A stretch of 64,000 nt of DNA from Streptomyces sp. T12 (GTDB taxonomy: Bacteria; Actinomycetota; Actinomycetes; Streptomycetales; Streptomycetaceae): NCBI RefSeq assembly GCF_028736035.1, contig NZ_CP117866.1, positions 7,502,001-7,566,000 on the forward strand. Direction: 5' to 3'. Positions within the stretch are counted from its first letter, which is position 1. Each line of letters begins with the position of its first letter. Below are positions 19,274 to 29,687 of the stretch, one piece after another. The notes below the pieces were generated by a model. It was not told the origin of the DNA. It ran no database searches and saw nothing but the letters and a program-made list of their open reading frames with translations. Position numbers and translations under genes: made by a program.

Positions 19274-19640
19274 TCTTTCACCGGCTAACCTACTGTTCAG
19301 TCGGCAGCCCGACTGTCGTAGGCGTAAACGGCTGCCCGCTGCGGTTTCCCAGGTAGATCTCCGCGCGTAGATGTGATCGGAAGGTCCCGGTCCGCCCTCA
19401 TACGCCCCAACTGGCCCGCGTCCGGTGATCGTTACCGGCCGTTCGGATAACGGAACTCCCCAGACAGCATCACGGTTGCGCATCCTTTCCCCGCCAACTC
19501 TGGCAACAGATCACCCAAGCGTTGAAGACTCCCCACTCAGACACGGGATCGGTCGATCCCGTGATCGAACGCGAGTCGACAAAGCCGTAATCCACGGCGG
19601 GTGTAGGCCGGTTACCACCGGCGAGAGGGGTCAGGTCACT
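19274..19640. promoter_or_regulatory. Upstream region of the oligopeptide transport operon
   Basis: A 367-bp non-coding leader. A 9-bp hairpin CACGGGATC/GATCCCGTG (19542-19550 with 19555-19563, loop GGTC) lies about 80 nt before the first gene. A second small dyad (CCGGTTACCACCGG) is near 19608. The region probably holds the operon promoter and a structured leader, but no -10/-35 pair is convincing. Confidence 0.4.
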
Positions 19641-20639
19641 GTGACCGCACCGATCGAGACCACTGGGGCGCAGACCGAGGCACAGCCGGAGGCTGTACTC
19701 GTCGGTGCCGACAAGGGGCAGATCGAGGGTCGTTCCCTGGGGCAGATCGCCTGGTCCCGTTTCAAGAAGGACAAGGTTGCCGTGGCCGGCGGGATCATCG
19801 TGATCCTGCTGATTCTGCTCGCGATCCTCTCCCGCCCCATCCAGGCGCTGTTCGGCCTGGACCCCAACGCCCTCAACCAGGATCTGATCGACCCCAACAC
19901 CTCGCTGCCCAAGGGCGACTTCGGCGGCATGAGCTGGGAGCACCCGCTCGGTGTGGAGCCGAAGTTCGGCCGGGACATCGCCACCCGCATCCTGGAGGGC
20001 TCCTGGGTGTCGCTGGTCGTCGCCTTCGGCGCCACGGTCCTGTCCAACACGATCGGTGCCGTCCTCGGTGTCGTGGCCGGCTACTACGGCGGACGGGTCG
20101 ACGCGATCATCAGCCGGCTGATGGACACCTTCCTGGCGTTCCCTCTCCTGCTGTTCGCGATCGCCATCTCCGCCACCCTGCAGGGCGGTGCCTTCGGCCT
20201 GGAGGGCCTGCCGCTGCACATCAGTGTGCTGATCTTTGTCATCGGCTTCTTCAACTGGCCTTATCTGGGCCGTATCGTCCGGGGCCAGACGCTGGCCCTG
20301 CGTGAGCGGGAGTTCGTCGACGCCTCCCGGGGGATGGGGGCCAAGGGGCCGTACATCCTCTTCCGGGAGCTGCTGCCGAACCTCGTGGGCCCGATCATCG
20401 TCTACTCGACGCTGCTCATCCCGACCAACATCCTCTTCGAGGCGTCCCTGAGCTTCCTCGGCGTCGGCATCCAGCCCCCGCAGGCGTCCTGGGGCGGCAT
20501 GATCAACCAGGCGGTCGACTACTACCAGGTCGACCCCCAGTTCATGATCGTGCCTGGTCTGGCCATCTTCGTGACCGTGCTGGCGTTCAATCTGCTCGGC
20601 GACGGTCTCCGTGACGCTCTCGACCCGCGCAGCCGCTGA
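19641..20639 (+). CDS. Oligopeptide/dipeptide ABC transporter permease (DppC/OppC type)
   Basis: A 332-residue protein. GTG 19641 (MTAPIETTGAQTEAQPEAV) is chosen for the GAGAGGGG 10 nt upstream. The hydrophilic N-terminus leads to the DppC-type first helix (VAVAGGIIVILLILLAIL), a periplasmic loop and five further helices. The cytoplasmic EAA loop is clear: REREFVDASRGMGAKGPYIL. The ending NLLGDGLRDALDPR is the family signature. It is the first gene of a five-gene peptide importer and pairs with the DppB-type permease at 22519. Confidence 0.95.
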   Translation: MTAPIETTGAQTEAQPEAVLVGADKGQIEGRSLGQIAWSRFKKDKVAVAGGIIVILLILLAILSRPIQALFGLDPNALNQDLIDPNTSLPKGDFGGMSWEHPLGVEPKFGRDIATRILEGSWVSLVVAFGATVLSNTIGAVLGVVAGYYGGRVDAIISRLMDTFLAFPLLLFAIAISATLQGGAFGLEGLPLHISVLIFVIGFFNWPYLGRIVRGQTLALREREFVDASRGMGAKGPYILFRELLPNLVGPIIVYSTLLIPTNILFEASLSFLGVGIQPPQASWGGMINQAVDYYQVDPQFMIVPGLAIFVTVLAFNLLGDGLRDALDPRSR

Positions 20640-20697
20640 TCGCGGTAGCGGAGAGAGTTCAACAGGTTTTCCAACAATGGAGGGGAAGCAGACCATC

Positions 20698-22449
20698 ATG
20701 CGAAGGTCAGCGCTGGCCGCGATCGCGGCCATCGGCAGTGCGAGCTTGCTGCTTTCGGCTTGCAGCAAGGCCGATGACAACTCGGACAACAACGGAAACA
20801 AGTCGGCTGGGGCCAACGCAGCGACCAAGGGTGTCGTCAACGCCTCCACCCAGAAGGGTGGGACGGTCACGTACGAGTACTCGGACGTCCCGGACTCCTT
20901 CGACCCCGGCAACACGTACTACGCGTACATGTACAACCTCAGCCGGCTGTACGCCCGCCCGCTGATGACCTTCGCGCCCGGCCCGGGCGAGGAGGGCAAC
21001 AAGCTGGTCCCGGACCTCGCTGCGAGCGCGGGCGTGCCGAGCGACGGCGGCAAGACCTGGACGTACAAGCTGCGTCCGGGCCTGAAGTACCAGGACGGCA
21101 CGCCGATCACCTCGAAGGACGTCAAGTACGCCGTCGAGCGCTCCAACTTCGCGCGTGACGTGCTCTCCCTCGGCCCGAACTACTTCCAGCAGTTCCTCGA
21201 TGGCGGCGACAAGTACAAGGGCCCCTACAAGGACAAGAGCGCCGAGGGCCTGAAGTCCATCGAGACGCCGGACGACACCACGGTCGTCTTCAAGCTCAAC
21301 CGCGCCTTCCAGGAGTTCGACTACCTGGTCGCGACGCCGCAGACCGCGCCGGTGCCCCAGGCCAAGGACAAGGGCATCGACTACGTCAAGAGCATCGTGT
21401 CCTCGGGCTCGTACCAGTTCGAGAGCTACGAGGAGGGCAAGCAGGCCGTCCTCGTCCGCAACAAGAACTGGGACGCGAAGACGGACCCGCTGCGCAAGCA
21501 GTACCCGGACAAGATCGTCGTCAAGCTCAAGGTCAACGCCGAGACGATCGACCAGGACGTCCAGGCCGGTACGGCGATCGACCTCGGTGGTACCGGTGTC
21601 CAGGCCGCGACCCAGGCGAAGGTCGTCAACGACGCCTCGCTGAAGGCCAACACGGACAACACCTACGGTGGCCGCCTGGTCTACCTGGCGGTCAACACCC
21701 AGGTCGCGCCGTTCGACAAGGTCGAGTGCCGCAAGGCCGTTCAGTACGCCATCGACAAGGTCTCCGTGCAGACCGCCGAGGGCGGCCCGATCCGCGGTGA
21801 CATCGCCACCACCGTCCTGCCGCCGGACATCCCGGGCTACCAGAAGGCGGACACCTACGCCACCGCCGGCAACAAGGGCGACGCCGCTAAGGCCAAGGAG
21901 CAGCTGAAGGCCTGCGGCAAGTCGACCATCAGCACCAACATCTCGGCCCGCAGCGACCGCCCGCAGGAGATCGACGCGGCCACCGCGATCATCGCCTCCC
22001 TGAAGAAGGTCGGCATCAACGCCAGCCTGAAGCAGTACCCGTCGGGCAAGTACTTCACCGACTACGCGGGTGTGCCGGCGTTCGGCAAGAAGCAGAACAT
22101 CGGTCTGCACATGATGCAGTGGGGTGCCGACTGGCCGGGCGGCTACGGCTTCCTGCAGCAGATCCTGCACGGTGACGCGATCGGCGCCTCGGGCAACACC
22201 AACCTCTCGTACCTCGATGACAAGCAGATCAACGAGATGCTGGAGAAGGCCATCGCCACCGAGGACGAGACCCAGCGCAACAGCATGTACGCCGAGATCG
22301 ACAAGCTCGCGATGGACCAGGCGGCGATCGTCCCGCTGACCTACTTCAAGGTCCTGCTGTACCGCCCCGCCAACTTCACCAACCTGGTGTCCACGGCGGC
22401 CTTCAGCGGTCAGTACGACTACCTCAACATCGGCACGACCAAGAAGTAG
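20698..22449 (+). CDS. Peptide-binding lipoprotein of the ABC importer (SBP family 5)
   Basis: A 583-residue protein starting at ATG 20698 with GGAGGGG upstream. The lipoprotein signal MRRSALAAIAAIG...LLLSAC has a lipobox LSAC near residue 21, so it is anchored outside the membrane. The mature part shows family-5 features: 'TWTYKLRPGLKYQDGTPITS' followed by 'KDVKYAVER' and 'CRKAVQYAIDK'. The family delivers oligopeptides or dipeptides to the permeases. Placement between the two permease genes is less usual than first position. The ligand cannot be read from the sequence. Confidence 0.96.
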   Translation: MRRSALAAIAAIGSASLLLSACSKADDNSDNNGNKSAGANAATKGVVNASTQKGGTVTYEYSDVPDSFDPGNTYYAYMYNLSRLYARPLMTFAPGPGEEGNKLVPDLAASAGVPSDGGKTWTYKLRPGLKYQDGTPITSKDVKYAVERSNFARDVLSLGPNYFQQFLDGGDKYKGPYKDKSAEGLKSIETPDDTTVVFKLNRAFQEFDYLVATPQTAPVPQAKDKGIDYVKSIVSSGSYQFESYEEGKQAVLVRNKNWDAKTDPLRKQYPDKIVVKLKVNAETIDQDVQAGTAIDLGGTGVQAATQAKVVNDASLKANTDNTYGGRLVYLAVNTQVAPFDKVECRKAVQYAIDKVSVQTAEGGPIRGDIATTVLPPDIPGYQKADTYATAGNKGDAAKAKEQLKACGKSTISTNISARSDRPQEIDAATAIIASLKKVGINASLKQYPSGKYFTDYAGVPAFGKKQNIGLHMMQWGADWPGGYGFLQQILHGDAIGASGNTNLSYLDDKQINEMLEKAIATEDETQRNSMYAEIDKLAMDQAAIVPLTYFKVLLYRPANFTNLVSTAAFSGQYDYLNIGTTKK

Positions 22450-22472
22450 CCCCGGAAGGCAGGTGAAGGCAT

Positions 22473-22506
22473 TGGTGCCCGCGGGCTCAGCGGCCCGCGG
22501 GCACCA
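22473..22506 (+). terminator. Hairpin between binding-protein and permease genes
   Basis: A perfect 14-bp stem (22473-22486 with 22493-22506, loop TCAGCG) lies between the lipoprotein stop and the next start, with no T-tract. In SBP operons such hairpins often end or stabilise the abundant SBP message and lower downstream expression. Confidence 0.65.
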
Positions 22507-22518
22507 GCGCCGGTCCCC

Positions 22519-23526
22519 GTGATCTCGTACATCCTCCGTCGGACGTTCGCGGCAGTGATCCTGCTGTTGGTCGTCACCGCGGTCACCTTCGCGATTTTCT
22601 TCCTGCTGCCACGGATGGCCGGCCAGACCGCCGACCAGCTCGCGCAGCAGTACATCGGAAAGAGCCCGACGAAGGCCGACATCGCCGCGGTCAAGCAGAA
22701 CCTCGGTCTGGACCAGCCCTTGTACGTCCAGTACTGGCACTTCATCAAGGGGATCGTGGCCGGCGCCACCTACGACCTGGGCCCCACCACGACGCACTGC
22801 AACGCGCCGTGCTTCGGCTACTCCTTCAAGAACCACGTCGAGGTCTGGCCGCAGCTCACCTCCCGCCTTCCGGTGACCCTCTCGCTGGCCGGCGGCGCCG
22901 CCGTGCTGTGGCTGGTGTCCGGTGTGCTGATCGGCGTGATCTCCGCGCTCAAGCCCCGCAGCTTCTTCGACCGCGCGTTCATGGGCGTCGCGCTCGCCGG
23001 TGTCTCGCTGCCCATGTTCTTCACCGGCAACCTGGCGCTGCTGCTCTTCACCTTCCAGTGGCCGATCTTCGGCCGCACCTACGTACCGTTCACCGAGAAT
23101 CCGGCGCAGTGGGCCAACACGCTCTTCCCGGCCTGGTGTTCGCTCGCCCTGCTGTACTCCGCCATCTACGCGCGGCTCACCCGCTCGGGCATGCTGGAGA
23201 CGATGAACGAGGACTTCATCCGCACCGCGCGCGCCAAGGGCCTGCGTGAGCGCAACGTCGTGGCCCGGCACGGGCTGCGGGCCGCGCTGACCCCGATCAT
23301 CACCGTCTTCGGCATGGACCTGGGCCTGCTGCTCGGCGGCGCAGTGATCACCGAGACCGTCTTCTCGTTGCCCGGCATCGGCCAGTACGCGGTGCAGGGC
23401 ATCACCGACAACGACCTGCCCCCGATCCTCGGCGTCACCCTGCTCGCCGCCTTCTTCGTCGTGATCGCAAATCTCCTGGTGGACCTGCTGTACGCCGCCG
23501 CCGACCCGCGCGTGAGGCTCTCGTGA
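22519..23526 (+). CDS. Oligopeptide/dipeptide ABC transporter permease (DppB/OppB type)
   Basis: A 335-residue protein starting at GTG 22519 (MISYILRRTFAAVILLLVV). The N-terminal helix with 'ILRR' and the 'LGLDQPLYVQYWHF' segment are typical of DppB. The EAA loop is NEDFIRTARAKGLRERNV, followed by 'GGAVITETVFSLPGIGQ' and a final 'VDLLYAAADPRVR'. Its stop overlaps the next start (GTGA), so the three last genes are translationally coupled. With the DppC-type subunit it forms the membrane channel. Confidence 0.95.
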   Translation: MISYILRRTFAAVILLLVVTAVTFAIFFLLPRMAGQTADQLAQQYIGKSPTKADIAAVKQNLGLDQPLYVQYWHFIKGIVAGATYDLGPTTTHCNAPCFGYSFKNHVEVWPQLTSRLPVTLSLAGGAAVLWLVSGVLIGVISALKPRSFFDRAFMGVALAGVSLPMFFTGNLALLLFTFQWPIFGRTYVPFTENPAQWANTLFPAWCSLALLYSAIYARLTRSGMLETMNEDFIRTARAKGLRERNVVARHGLRAALTPIITVFGMDLGLLLGGAVITETVFSLPGIGQYAVQGITDNDLPPILGVTLLAAFFVVIANLLVDLLYAAADPRVRLS

Positions 23527-24610
23527 CCGAACTCTCCAAGACCGGTGCCGCCTTGGGTGAGCCCTCGCCCGGGAACGCCCCTGATGCGTTCCTCGCGGTC
23601 CGCGACCTCAAGGTGCACTTCCCGACCGACGACGGTCTGGTCAAGTCCGTCGACGGACTGAGCTTCCAGGTGGAGAAGGGCAAGACCCTCTGCATCGTGG
23701 GCGAGTCGGGCTCCGGCAAGTCCGTCACCTCGCTGGCGATCATGGGCCTGCACCGGCTCGGCGCGCGCGGCAAGAACGTGCAGATGTCCGGCGAGATCTG
23801 GCTGGACGGCAAGGAGTTGGTCTCCGCCGACCCGGACGCGGTGCGCCGGCTGCGCGGCCGCGAGATGGCGATGATCTTCCAGGACCCGCTGTCCGCGATG
23901 CACCCGTACTACACGATCGGCAACCAGATCGTGGAGGCGTACCGGGTCCACCACGACGTCAACAAGAAGACCGCGCGCAAGCGGGCCGTCGAGATGCTCG
24001 ACCGGGTCGGCATCCCCGAGCCCGGCAAGCGCGTGGACAACTACCCGCACGAGTTCTCCGGCGGTATGCGCCAGCGCGCGATGATCGCCATGGCGCTCGT
24101 CAACAACCCCGAACTGCTCATCGCGGACGAGCCGACCACCGCCCTCGACGTGACCGTCCAGGCGCAGATCCTCGACCTCATCCGGGATCTGCAGAAGGAG
24201 TTCGGCTCCGCCGTCGTCCTCATCACCCACGATCTCGGCGTGGTCGCCGAGATCGCCGACGACGTCCTGGTGATGTACGGCGGCCGGTGCGTGGAGCGCG
24301 GCTCGGTCGACGACGTCTTCGAGCGGCCGCAGCACCCGTACACCTGGGGTCTGCTCGGCTCGATGCCGCGCATCGACCGCGAGACCTCCGAGCGGCTCAT
24401 CCCGGTCAAGGGTCAGCCGCCGAGCCTCATCAACGTCCCCTCGGGCTGCGCCTTCCACCCTCGCTGCCCGTACGCGGACATCCCCAAGGGCGATGTCACC
24501 CGTACCGTGCGCCCGGAGCTCCAGCCGGTCGGCAGCGGACACTTCTCCGCCTGCCACCTCTCGCCGGAGGACCGTACGCGGATCTGGACCGAAGAGATTG
24601 CGCCGAAGCT

Positions 24611-24614
<4 letters not shown>
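23523..24614 (+). CDS. Peptide ABC transporter ATP-binding protein (DppD/OppD type)
   Basis: A 363-residue ATPase whose GTG start overlaps the preceding stop by 4 nt. Walker A is GESGSGKS near 61, the signature is [13 protein letters not shown], Walker [14 protein letters not shown], and the H-loop is [14 protein letters not shown]. The C-terminal oligopeptide-transporter extension has cysteines in '[10 protein letters not shown]' and a later 'ACH', which in this family can bind an iron-sulfur cluster. It powers uptake together with the following ATPase. Confidence 0.95.
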
Positions 24615-25825
<1,211 letters not shown>

Positions 25826-25917
25826 TTACCTGTCGGACCTCTGGGAGCCCCGCGCGGTTTCCGCGTGTCGGGCACGGCGGCCGGACGTCCGCCGGCCCCT
25901 CGGTACAACGCCTGCCA

Positions 25918-25951
25918 GGACCGGCAGGTGGCCCCTGCCGGTCCCGCCTTT
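25918..25951 (+). terminator. Intrinsic terminator of the peptide transport operon
   Basis: An 11-bp stem GGACCGGCAGG/CCTGCCGGTCC (25918-25928 with 25934-25944) is followed by CGCCTTTT. It lies about 95 nt after the last ATPase stop. Confidence 0.8.
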
Positions 25952-26067
25952 TGTTCGCGCCTGGTTTCGCGTCGATGCTGCTGGATGCCTCGAGATTCCT
26001 TCTCTGCTCCATGGCGTGGAGAGCCTCGCAGCGCGGCCGGCATCCAGCCGCACGCGAGAATGCTCAG

Positions 26068-26724
26068 GTGCTCCAGCAACTGTTCAGCCCGTCCGTCCAG
26101 CACACGCTCGACCTGATCGGCATCTTCGTCTTCGCGATCTCCGGCGCCCTGCTGGCCGTCCGCAAGAACTTCGACGTCTTCGGTATCGCCGTCCTCGCCG
26201 AGGTCACCGCCCTGGGCGGCGGGCTGTTCCGGGACGTGATCATCGGTGCCGTACCCCCGGCCGCCTTCACGGACCTGGGGTACTTCCTCACGCCGCTGCT
26301 CGCCGCGCTGCTCGTCTTCTTCCTCCACCCGCACGTGGAGCGCATCCAGACCGGCGTGAACGTCTTCGACGCGGCGGGCCTCGGCCTCTTCTGTGTCGCC
26401 GGGACGACGAAGGCGTACGACTACGGGCTGGGCCTGACCGCCTCCGCCTGTCTGGGCATGGCGACCGCGGTGGGCGGCGGTGTGCTGCGTGACGTCCTGG
26501 CCAACGAGGTGCCGTCACTGCTGCGCTGGGACCGCGACCTGTACGCGGTGCCGGCGATCGTCGGCGCCACGATGGTCGTGCTGTGCATCCGCTACGACGC
26601 CCTGACCCCGCTCACCAGCACCCTCGCGGTCGTCACGGCCTTCGTACTGCGTCTGCTGGCGATGCGGTACCACTGGCGAGCTCCGCGTGCCTGGAACCGG
26701 CGGTCGACGGTGCGAGAGGAGTAG
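26068..26724 (+). CDS. TRIC-type channel / UPF0126 membrane protein
   Basis: A 218-residue integral membrane protein. GTG 26068 (MLQQLFSPSVQHTLDLIGIF) begins the family-like N-terminus. Two internally similar halves are seen: 'IFVFAISGALLAVRKNFD ... ALGGGLFRDVIIG' and 'GTTKAYDYGLG ... AVGGGVLRDVLANE'. The repeated GGGxxRDV motif is the hallmark of this trimeric intracellular cation channel-like family. Bacterial members are K+-permeable in some cases; the substrate here is unknown. Its last 92 bp overlap the 3' end of the opposite-strand esterase gene. The ribosome site is weak. Confidence 0.92.
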   Translation: MLQQLFSPSVQHTLDLIGIFVFAISGALLAVRKNFDVFGIAVLAEVTALGGGLFRDVIIGAVPPAAFTDLGYFLTPLLAALLVFFLHPHVERIQTGVNVFDAAGLGLFCVAGTTKAYDYGLGLTASACLGMATAVGGGVLRDVLANEVPSLLRWDRDLYAVPAIVGATMVVLCIRYDALTPLTSTLAVVTAFVLRLLAMRYHWRAPRAWNRRSTVREE

Positions 26725-27880
26725 TCCCGCCGGAGCCCGGCGCCGTACGCACCGGGTGTCGCGTGCCCATCACCTCGGTCAGCCAGCGGAAGGCCGGGAC
26801 GACCTGGGGCTTCCACAACGCCATGGTGTGGCCGCCCGCGCTTTTCGGTATGAACACCACGTCCACGGTCGTCGGCGCCTTCGCGACCCGCTGGAGGGCC
26901 ATGGCCGCCTCGTACCCGTCCTTCGGCTGACCGGACAGATAGAGCGCCACGCGCGGCGGGACGCGGGACTCCTTCAGGAGCACATACGGGTTGTTCGCGG
27001 CCCGCAGGGCCGGGGACCTGCCGGCGAGCGACTGTGGTACGGCGATGGGGTCGTTGTAGCCGGACATGCTGACCGCGGCCCGGTAGCGGTCGGGGTGGGC
27101 GACAGCCAGCTTCGCCGCGCAGTGGGCGCCCGCCGAGTACCCGGCGACCGCCCAGCCGTCCGGCGCGGCCTGGGCCCGGAAGTTGTCCATGACCATCTTC
27201 GGCACGTCGATGCTGAGCCAGCTGTCGGCGTTCACCTTGCCCGGGATGTTCGCGCAGCCGGTGTCCCTGCCCGGCAGCAGCGTGGTGCGCGGCGAGACGA
27301 TGATGAACGGCTCGATCTGCCCGCTGCGCATGAGCGGCGCCAACTGCTGGGTCGCGTCCATCGTTCCGAACCACGCCTTGGACGAGCCCGGATAGCCCGG
27401 CAGCACCTCGACGACCGGGAACCTGTGATTGCGGTAGGCGGGGTCGCGGTACTGCGGCGGCAGCCAGACGTTGACCTCGGCGTGCACTCCGGACACCCGG
27501 CCCTTGAGCTGCGTGACGAGCACCCCGCCCTCCACGCGCATGCCGGGTCCCTTGCCCGGCGTGAAGGCCTGCCGGACCTTGGGCAGCTTCTCCAGCGCGA
27601 TCCCACCGGTGCCGTTCGCACCGAGGTCGGCGGCCTCGTGCACATGGGTGCTGGTGCCGAGCAGGTCGCCCCAGTTGTCGTACAGCTGGTTGGAGTTGTT
27701 GACCAGCGTGAAGACCAGAGCGACCGCCGTGCCCTGGGCGAACAGCAGCATCAGCATCCGGGCGGCGGCCCGCAGGACCTTGGGTCCGCGCATCCGTGAC
27801 CAGAGGACCAGCGGCAGCACGACGGCGACGACGCACAGCGCGATCAGCGTGTAGAGGAACGGGGTCCCGGTGAGACTCAT
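26633..27880 (-). CDS. Membrane-anchored esterase-like alpha/beta hydrolase (esterase D/antigen 85-like)
   Basis: A 415-residue protein. Hydrophobic segments near 8-27 and ~40-60 place an extracytoplasmic catalytic domain. The nucleophile elbow is GYSAGAH, in 'WAVAGYSAGAHCAAKLAV', with the upstream 'FPVVEVLPGYPGSSKAWFG' strand-loop of the esterase D-like family. A late His is in 'AGGHTMALWKP'. Substrates of the family range from simple esters to mycolyl donors; none can be assigned here. The C-terminal ~30 residues, a disordered-looking tail, are coded by the 92-bp convergent overlap with the TRIC gene. Confidence 0.88.
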   Translation of the reverse strand: MSLTGTPFLYTLIALCVVAVVLPLVLWSRMRGPKVLRAAARMLMLLFAQGTAVALVFTLVNNSNQLYDNWGDLLGTSTHVHEAADLGANGTGGIALEKLPKVRQAFTPGKGPGMRVEGGVLVTQLKGRVSGVHAEVNVWLPPQYRDPAYRNHRFPVVEVLPGYPGSSKAWFGTMDATQQLAPLMRSGQIEPFIIVSPRTTLLPGRDTGCANIPGKVNADSWLSIDVPKMVMDNFRAQAAPDGWAVAGYSAGAHCAAKLAVAHPDRYRAAVSMSGYNDPIAVPQSLAGRSPALRAANNPYVLLKESRVPPRVALYLSGQPKDGYEAAMALQRVAKAPTTVDVVFIPKSAGGHTMALWKPQVVPAFRWLTEVMGTRHPVRTAPGSGGTTPLAPSTAGSRHAELASGTASPADAVRRP

Positions 27881-28024
27881 GTCCCGATAGAGGGCTTATC
27901 GGCATCTCAGGTTTCGGACGGGGAACGACGCTTACCGAAAAGTTGCCCATATCTCAATGAGCCTCAGCGCTTCGGCGGCCGAGGAAAGCTACCGCTTAGT
28001 AGTTACCTGTTGTACCGTTCATCC

Positions 28025-28888
28025 ATGCCAGAAGCAGCCTCCGCCCCGACGGCCACGCAGGCCACGATCGGCGACAGCGAGTTCGACCGCGACACCGCGC
28101 TCACCCCGCGCGCACCCGGCGTCTACGACATCGACCTCTTGGCCGGCTGGACCATCATCAGCGCGGTCAACGGCGGCTATCTGCTGGCCGTCCTCGGTCG
28201 CGCCCTCGCGGACGCCCTGCCGCACAGCGACCCCTTCACCATCTCCGCGCACTACCTGACCGCGTCCCAGCCGGGCCCGGCGGTCGTCCGCACGGACGTG
28301 GTGCGCACGGGACGGACGCTGTCGACCGGCCAGGCATCCCTCTTCCAGTACGACGCCGAGGGCAACGAGATCGAGCGCATCCGCGTCCTCGCCTCGTACG
28401 GCGACCTCGACTCCCTCCCCGACGACGTCCGTACGACGGCCAAGCCGCCGGTGTTCCCGCCCATGGAGCACTGCTTCGGCCCCGAGGACGGCCCCGCCCC
28501 CGTCTCGGGCAGCTCGGCCATCGCCGACCGCCTGATGCTCAAGCTCGACCCGTCCACCCTGGGCTGGGCGCTCGGTCAGCCGTCGGGCAAGGGCGAGATG
28601 CGGGCGTGGTTCGGTCTGGCCGACGGCCGCGACGCCGACCCGCTCTCGCTGCTGCTGGCGGTGGACGCGCTGCCCCCGACCGCCTTCGAGATCGGCATCT
28701 CCGGCTGGGTCCCGACGGTCGAACTCACCGTCCACATACGGTGCCGCCCGGCCCCGGGCCCGCTGCGGGTGTCCATCACGACGCGCAACCTCGCGGGCGG
28801 GTTCCTGGAGGAGGACGCGGAAGTATGGGACAGCGCGGACAGGTTGGTGGCGCAGTCGAGGCAGCTGGCACGGGTAAGGCTGAGCTGA
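28025..28888 (+). CDS. Acyl-CoA thioesterase-like protein (double hot-dog fold)
   Basis: A 287-residue protein starting at ATG 28025. The N-terminal half carries 'NGGYLLAVLGRALADALP' and 'PFTISAHYLTASQPGPAVV', and the second half 'DPLSLLLAVDALPPTAFEIG', the arrangement of TesB-like double hot-dog thioesterases. These hydrolyse acyl-CoAs. No Shine-Dalgarno sequence is visible before the ATG (the upstream bases are CGTTCATCC), so the message may be leaderless. The acyl chain length is not predictable. Confidence 0.88.
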   Translation: MPEAASAPTATQATIGDSEFDRDTALTPRAPGVYDIDLLAGWTIISAVNGGYLLAVLGRALADALPHSDPFTISAHYLTASQPGPAVVRTDVVRTGRTLSTGQASLFQYDAEGNEIERIRVLASYGDLDSLPDDVRTTAKPPVFPPMEHCFGPEDGPAPVSGSSAIADRLMLKLDPSTLGWALGQPSGKGEMRAWFGLADGRDADPLSLLLAVDALPPTAFEIGISGWVPTVELTVHIRCRPAPGPLRVSITTRNLAGGFLEEDAEVWDSADRLVAQSRQLARVRLS

Positions 28889-28892
28889 AACG

Positions 28893-28965
28893 CCCTGCAG
28901 GGGCGTGGGACTGTGTCGATTTGCGGCCCCGCCGCGCGGCCGCGGCCGGCCCAAGAACCCGCTTC
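28893..28965 (+). repeat. Streptomyces-type intergenic repeat, copy 2
   Basis: Begins with the hairpin GCCCTGCAGGGGC just after the thioesterase stop, then GGGACTGTGTCGATTTGC and CGGCCCCGCCG, and so parallels 18291-18385 with substitutions. It probably also ends thioesterase transcription. Confidence 0.55.
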
Positions 28966-29147
28966 TGTCACGGCCTTGTACCAGCGAGTAGGTTGAAGAT
29001 CCAAGGAAACCTGCAGGTCAGAGAGGTGGCTTGAGAGGGGCTTTGCCCCGCACACAGGCTGCTTACAGCAGGGCCTCAAGGAAGGCCTAAGCGGCGTTGG
29101 TTGAGTTCGAGCCCAGGACTTCCTCATCTTCCTTGGAGCTGTTTCTC

Positions 29148-29591
29148 ATGAAGCGTGCGCGTCTCCTCCCTGCCGTGGCCCTGCTGGCGCTCTCGCCCCT
29201 GGCCCTGGTGGCCTGTGGGTCCGGCGACTCGTCATCGACCTCGAACAGCGGCAACTCCGGGCAGCAGTCGTCGTGCCGGCAGCCCTCGGGCGCGCCCAGC
29301 GGGGCGCCGTCGGGCATGCCGAGCGGTGCTCCCTCGGGTGCGCCTTCGGTCGGGGCGTCCGGGGCTTCCTCGGGTGCTCCCTCGGGTGCGCCGAGCGGTG
29401 CTCCCAGCGGCGCACCCGGCGGCGGGCAGGGCGGTGGTCAGGCCGGTGGTCAGGGCGGTCCGGGCGGTGGCCAGGGCGGCGGCTGTGGCGGTCCGGGCGG
29501 TGGCCAGGGCGGCGGGGCGGCTCCCAGTGGCGCTCCGAGCGGGGCGCCGAGCGGCGCTCCGAGCGCGGCGGCCACGGCGACCAAGAACTGA
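29148..29591 (+). CDS. Low-complexity PSGA/GGQ-repeat lipoprotein
   Basis: A 147-residue protein. ATG 29148 has GGAG 9 nt upstream. The signal MKRARLLPAVALLALSPLAL ends in a lipobox LVAC near residue 22. The mature part is almost entirely Pro-Ser-Gly-Ala repeats (PSGAPSGAPSG...), a Gly/Gln block (GGGQGGGQAGGQGG) and again PSGA repeats. Only two cysteines occur in it besides the lipidated one. It is probably a disordered surface tether or wall-spanning protein; no enzymatic domain is present. It is followed by a terminator shared with the convergent TetR gene. Confidence 0.82.
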   Translation: MKRARLLPAVALLALSPLALVACGSGDSSSTSNSGNSGQQSSCRQPSGAPSGAPSGMPSGAPSGAPSVGASGASSGAPSGAPSGAPSGAPGGGQGGGQAGGQGGPGGGQGGGCGGPGGGQGGGAAPSGAPSGAPSGAPSAAATATKN

Positions 29592-29630
29592 CGCAGGGCG
29601 CCGTAGGGCAGGGGCGGCACTTCCGTCGTA

Positions 29631-29675
29631 CGACAGGGGCGGCGCTCCCGTACACCGGGGGTGCCGCCCCTGTCG
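29631..29675. terminator. Bidirectional terminator between lipoprotein and TetR genes
   Basis: A 13-bp perfect stem (29631-29643 with 29663-29675) around a 19-nt loop lies between two convergent genes and can serve both. Confidence 0.7.
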
Positions 29676-29687
29676 TGCTGCCGGTGC

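Noticed and set aside
20707..23271. An 854-codon minus-strand frame opposite the binding-protein and permease genes
   Set aside because: It spans two genuine genes and their hairpin; the translation has no recognisable fold.
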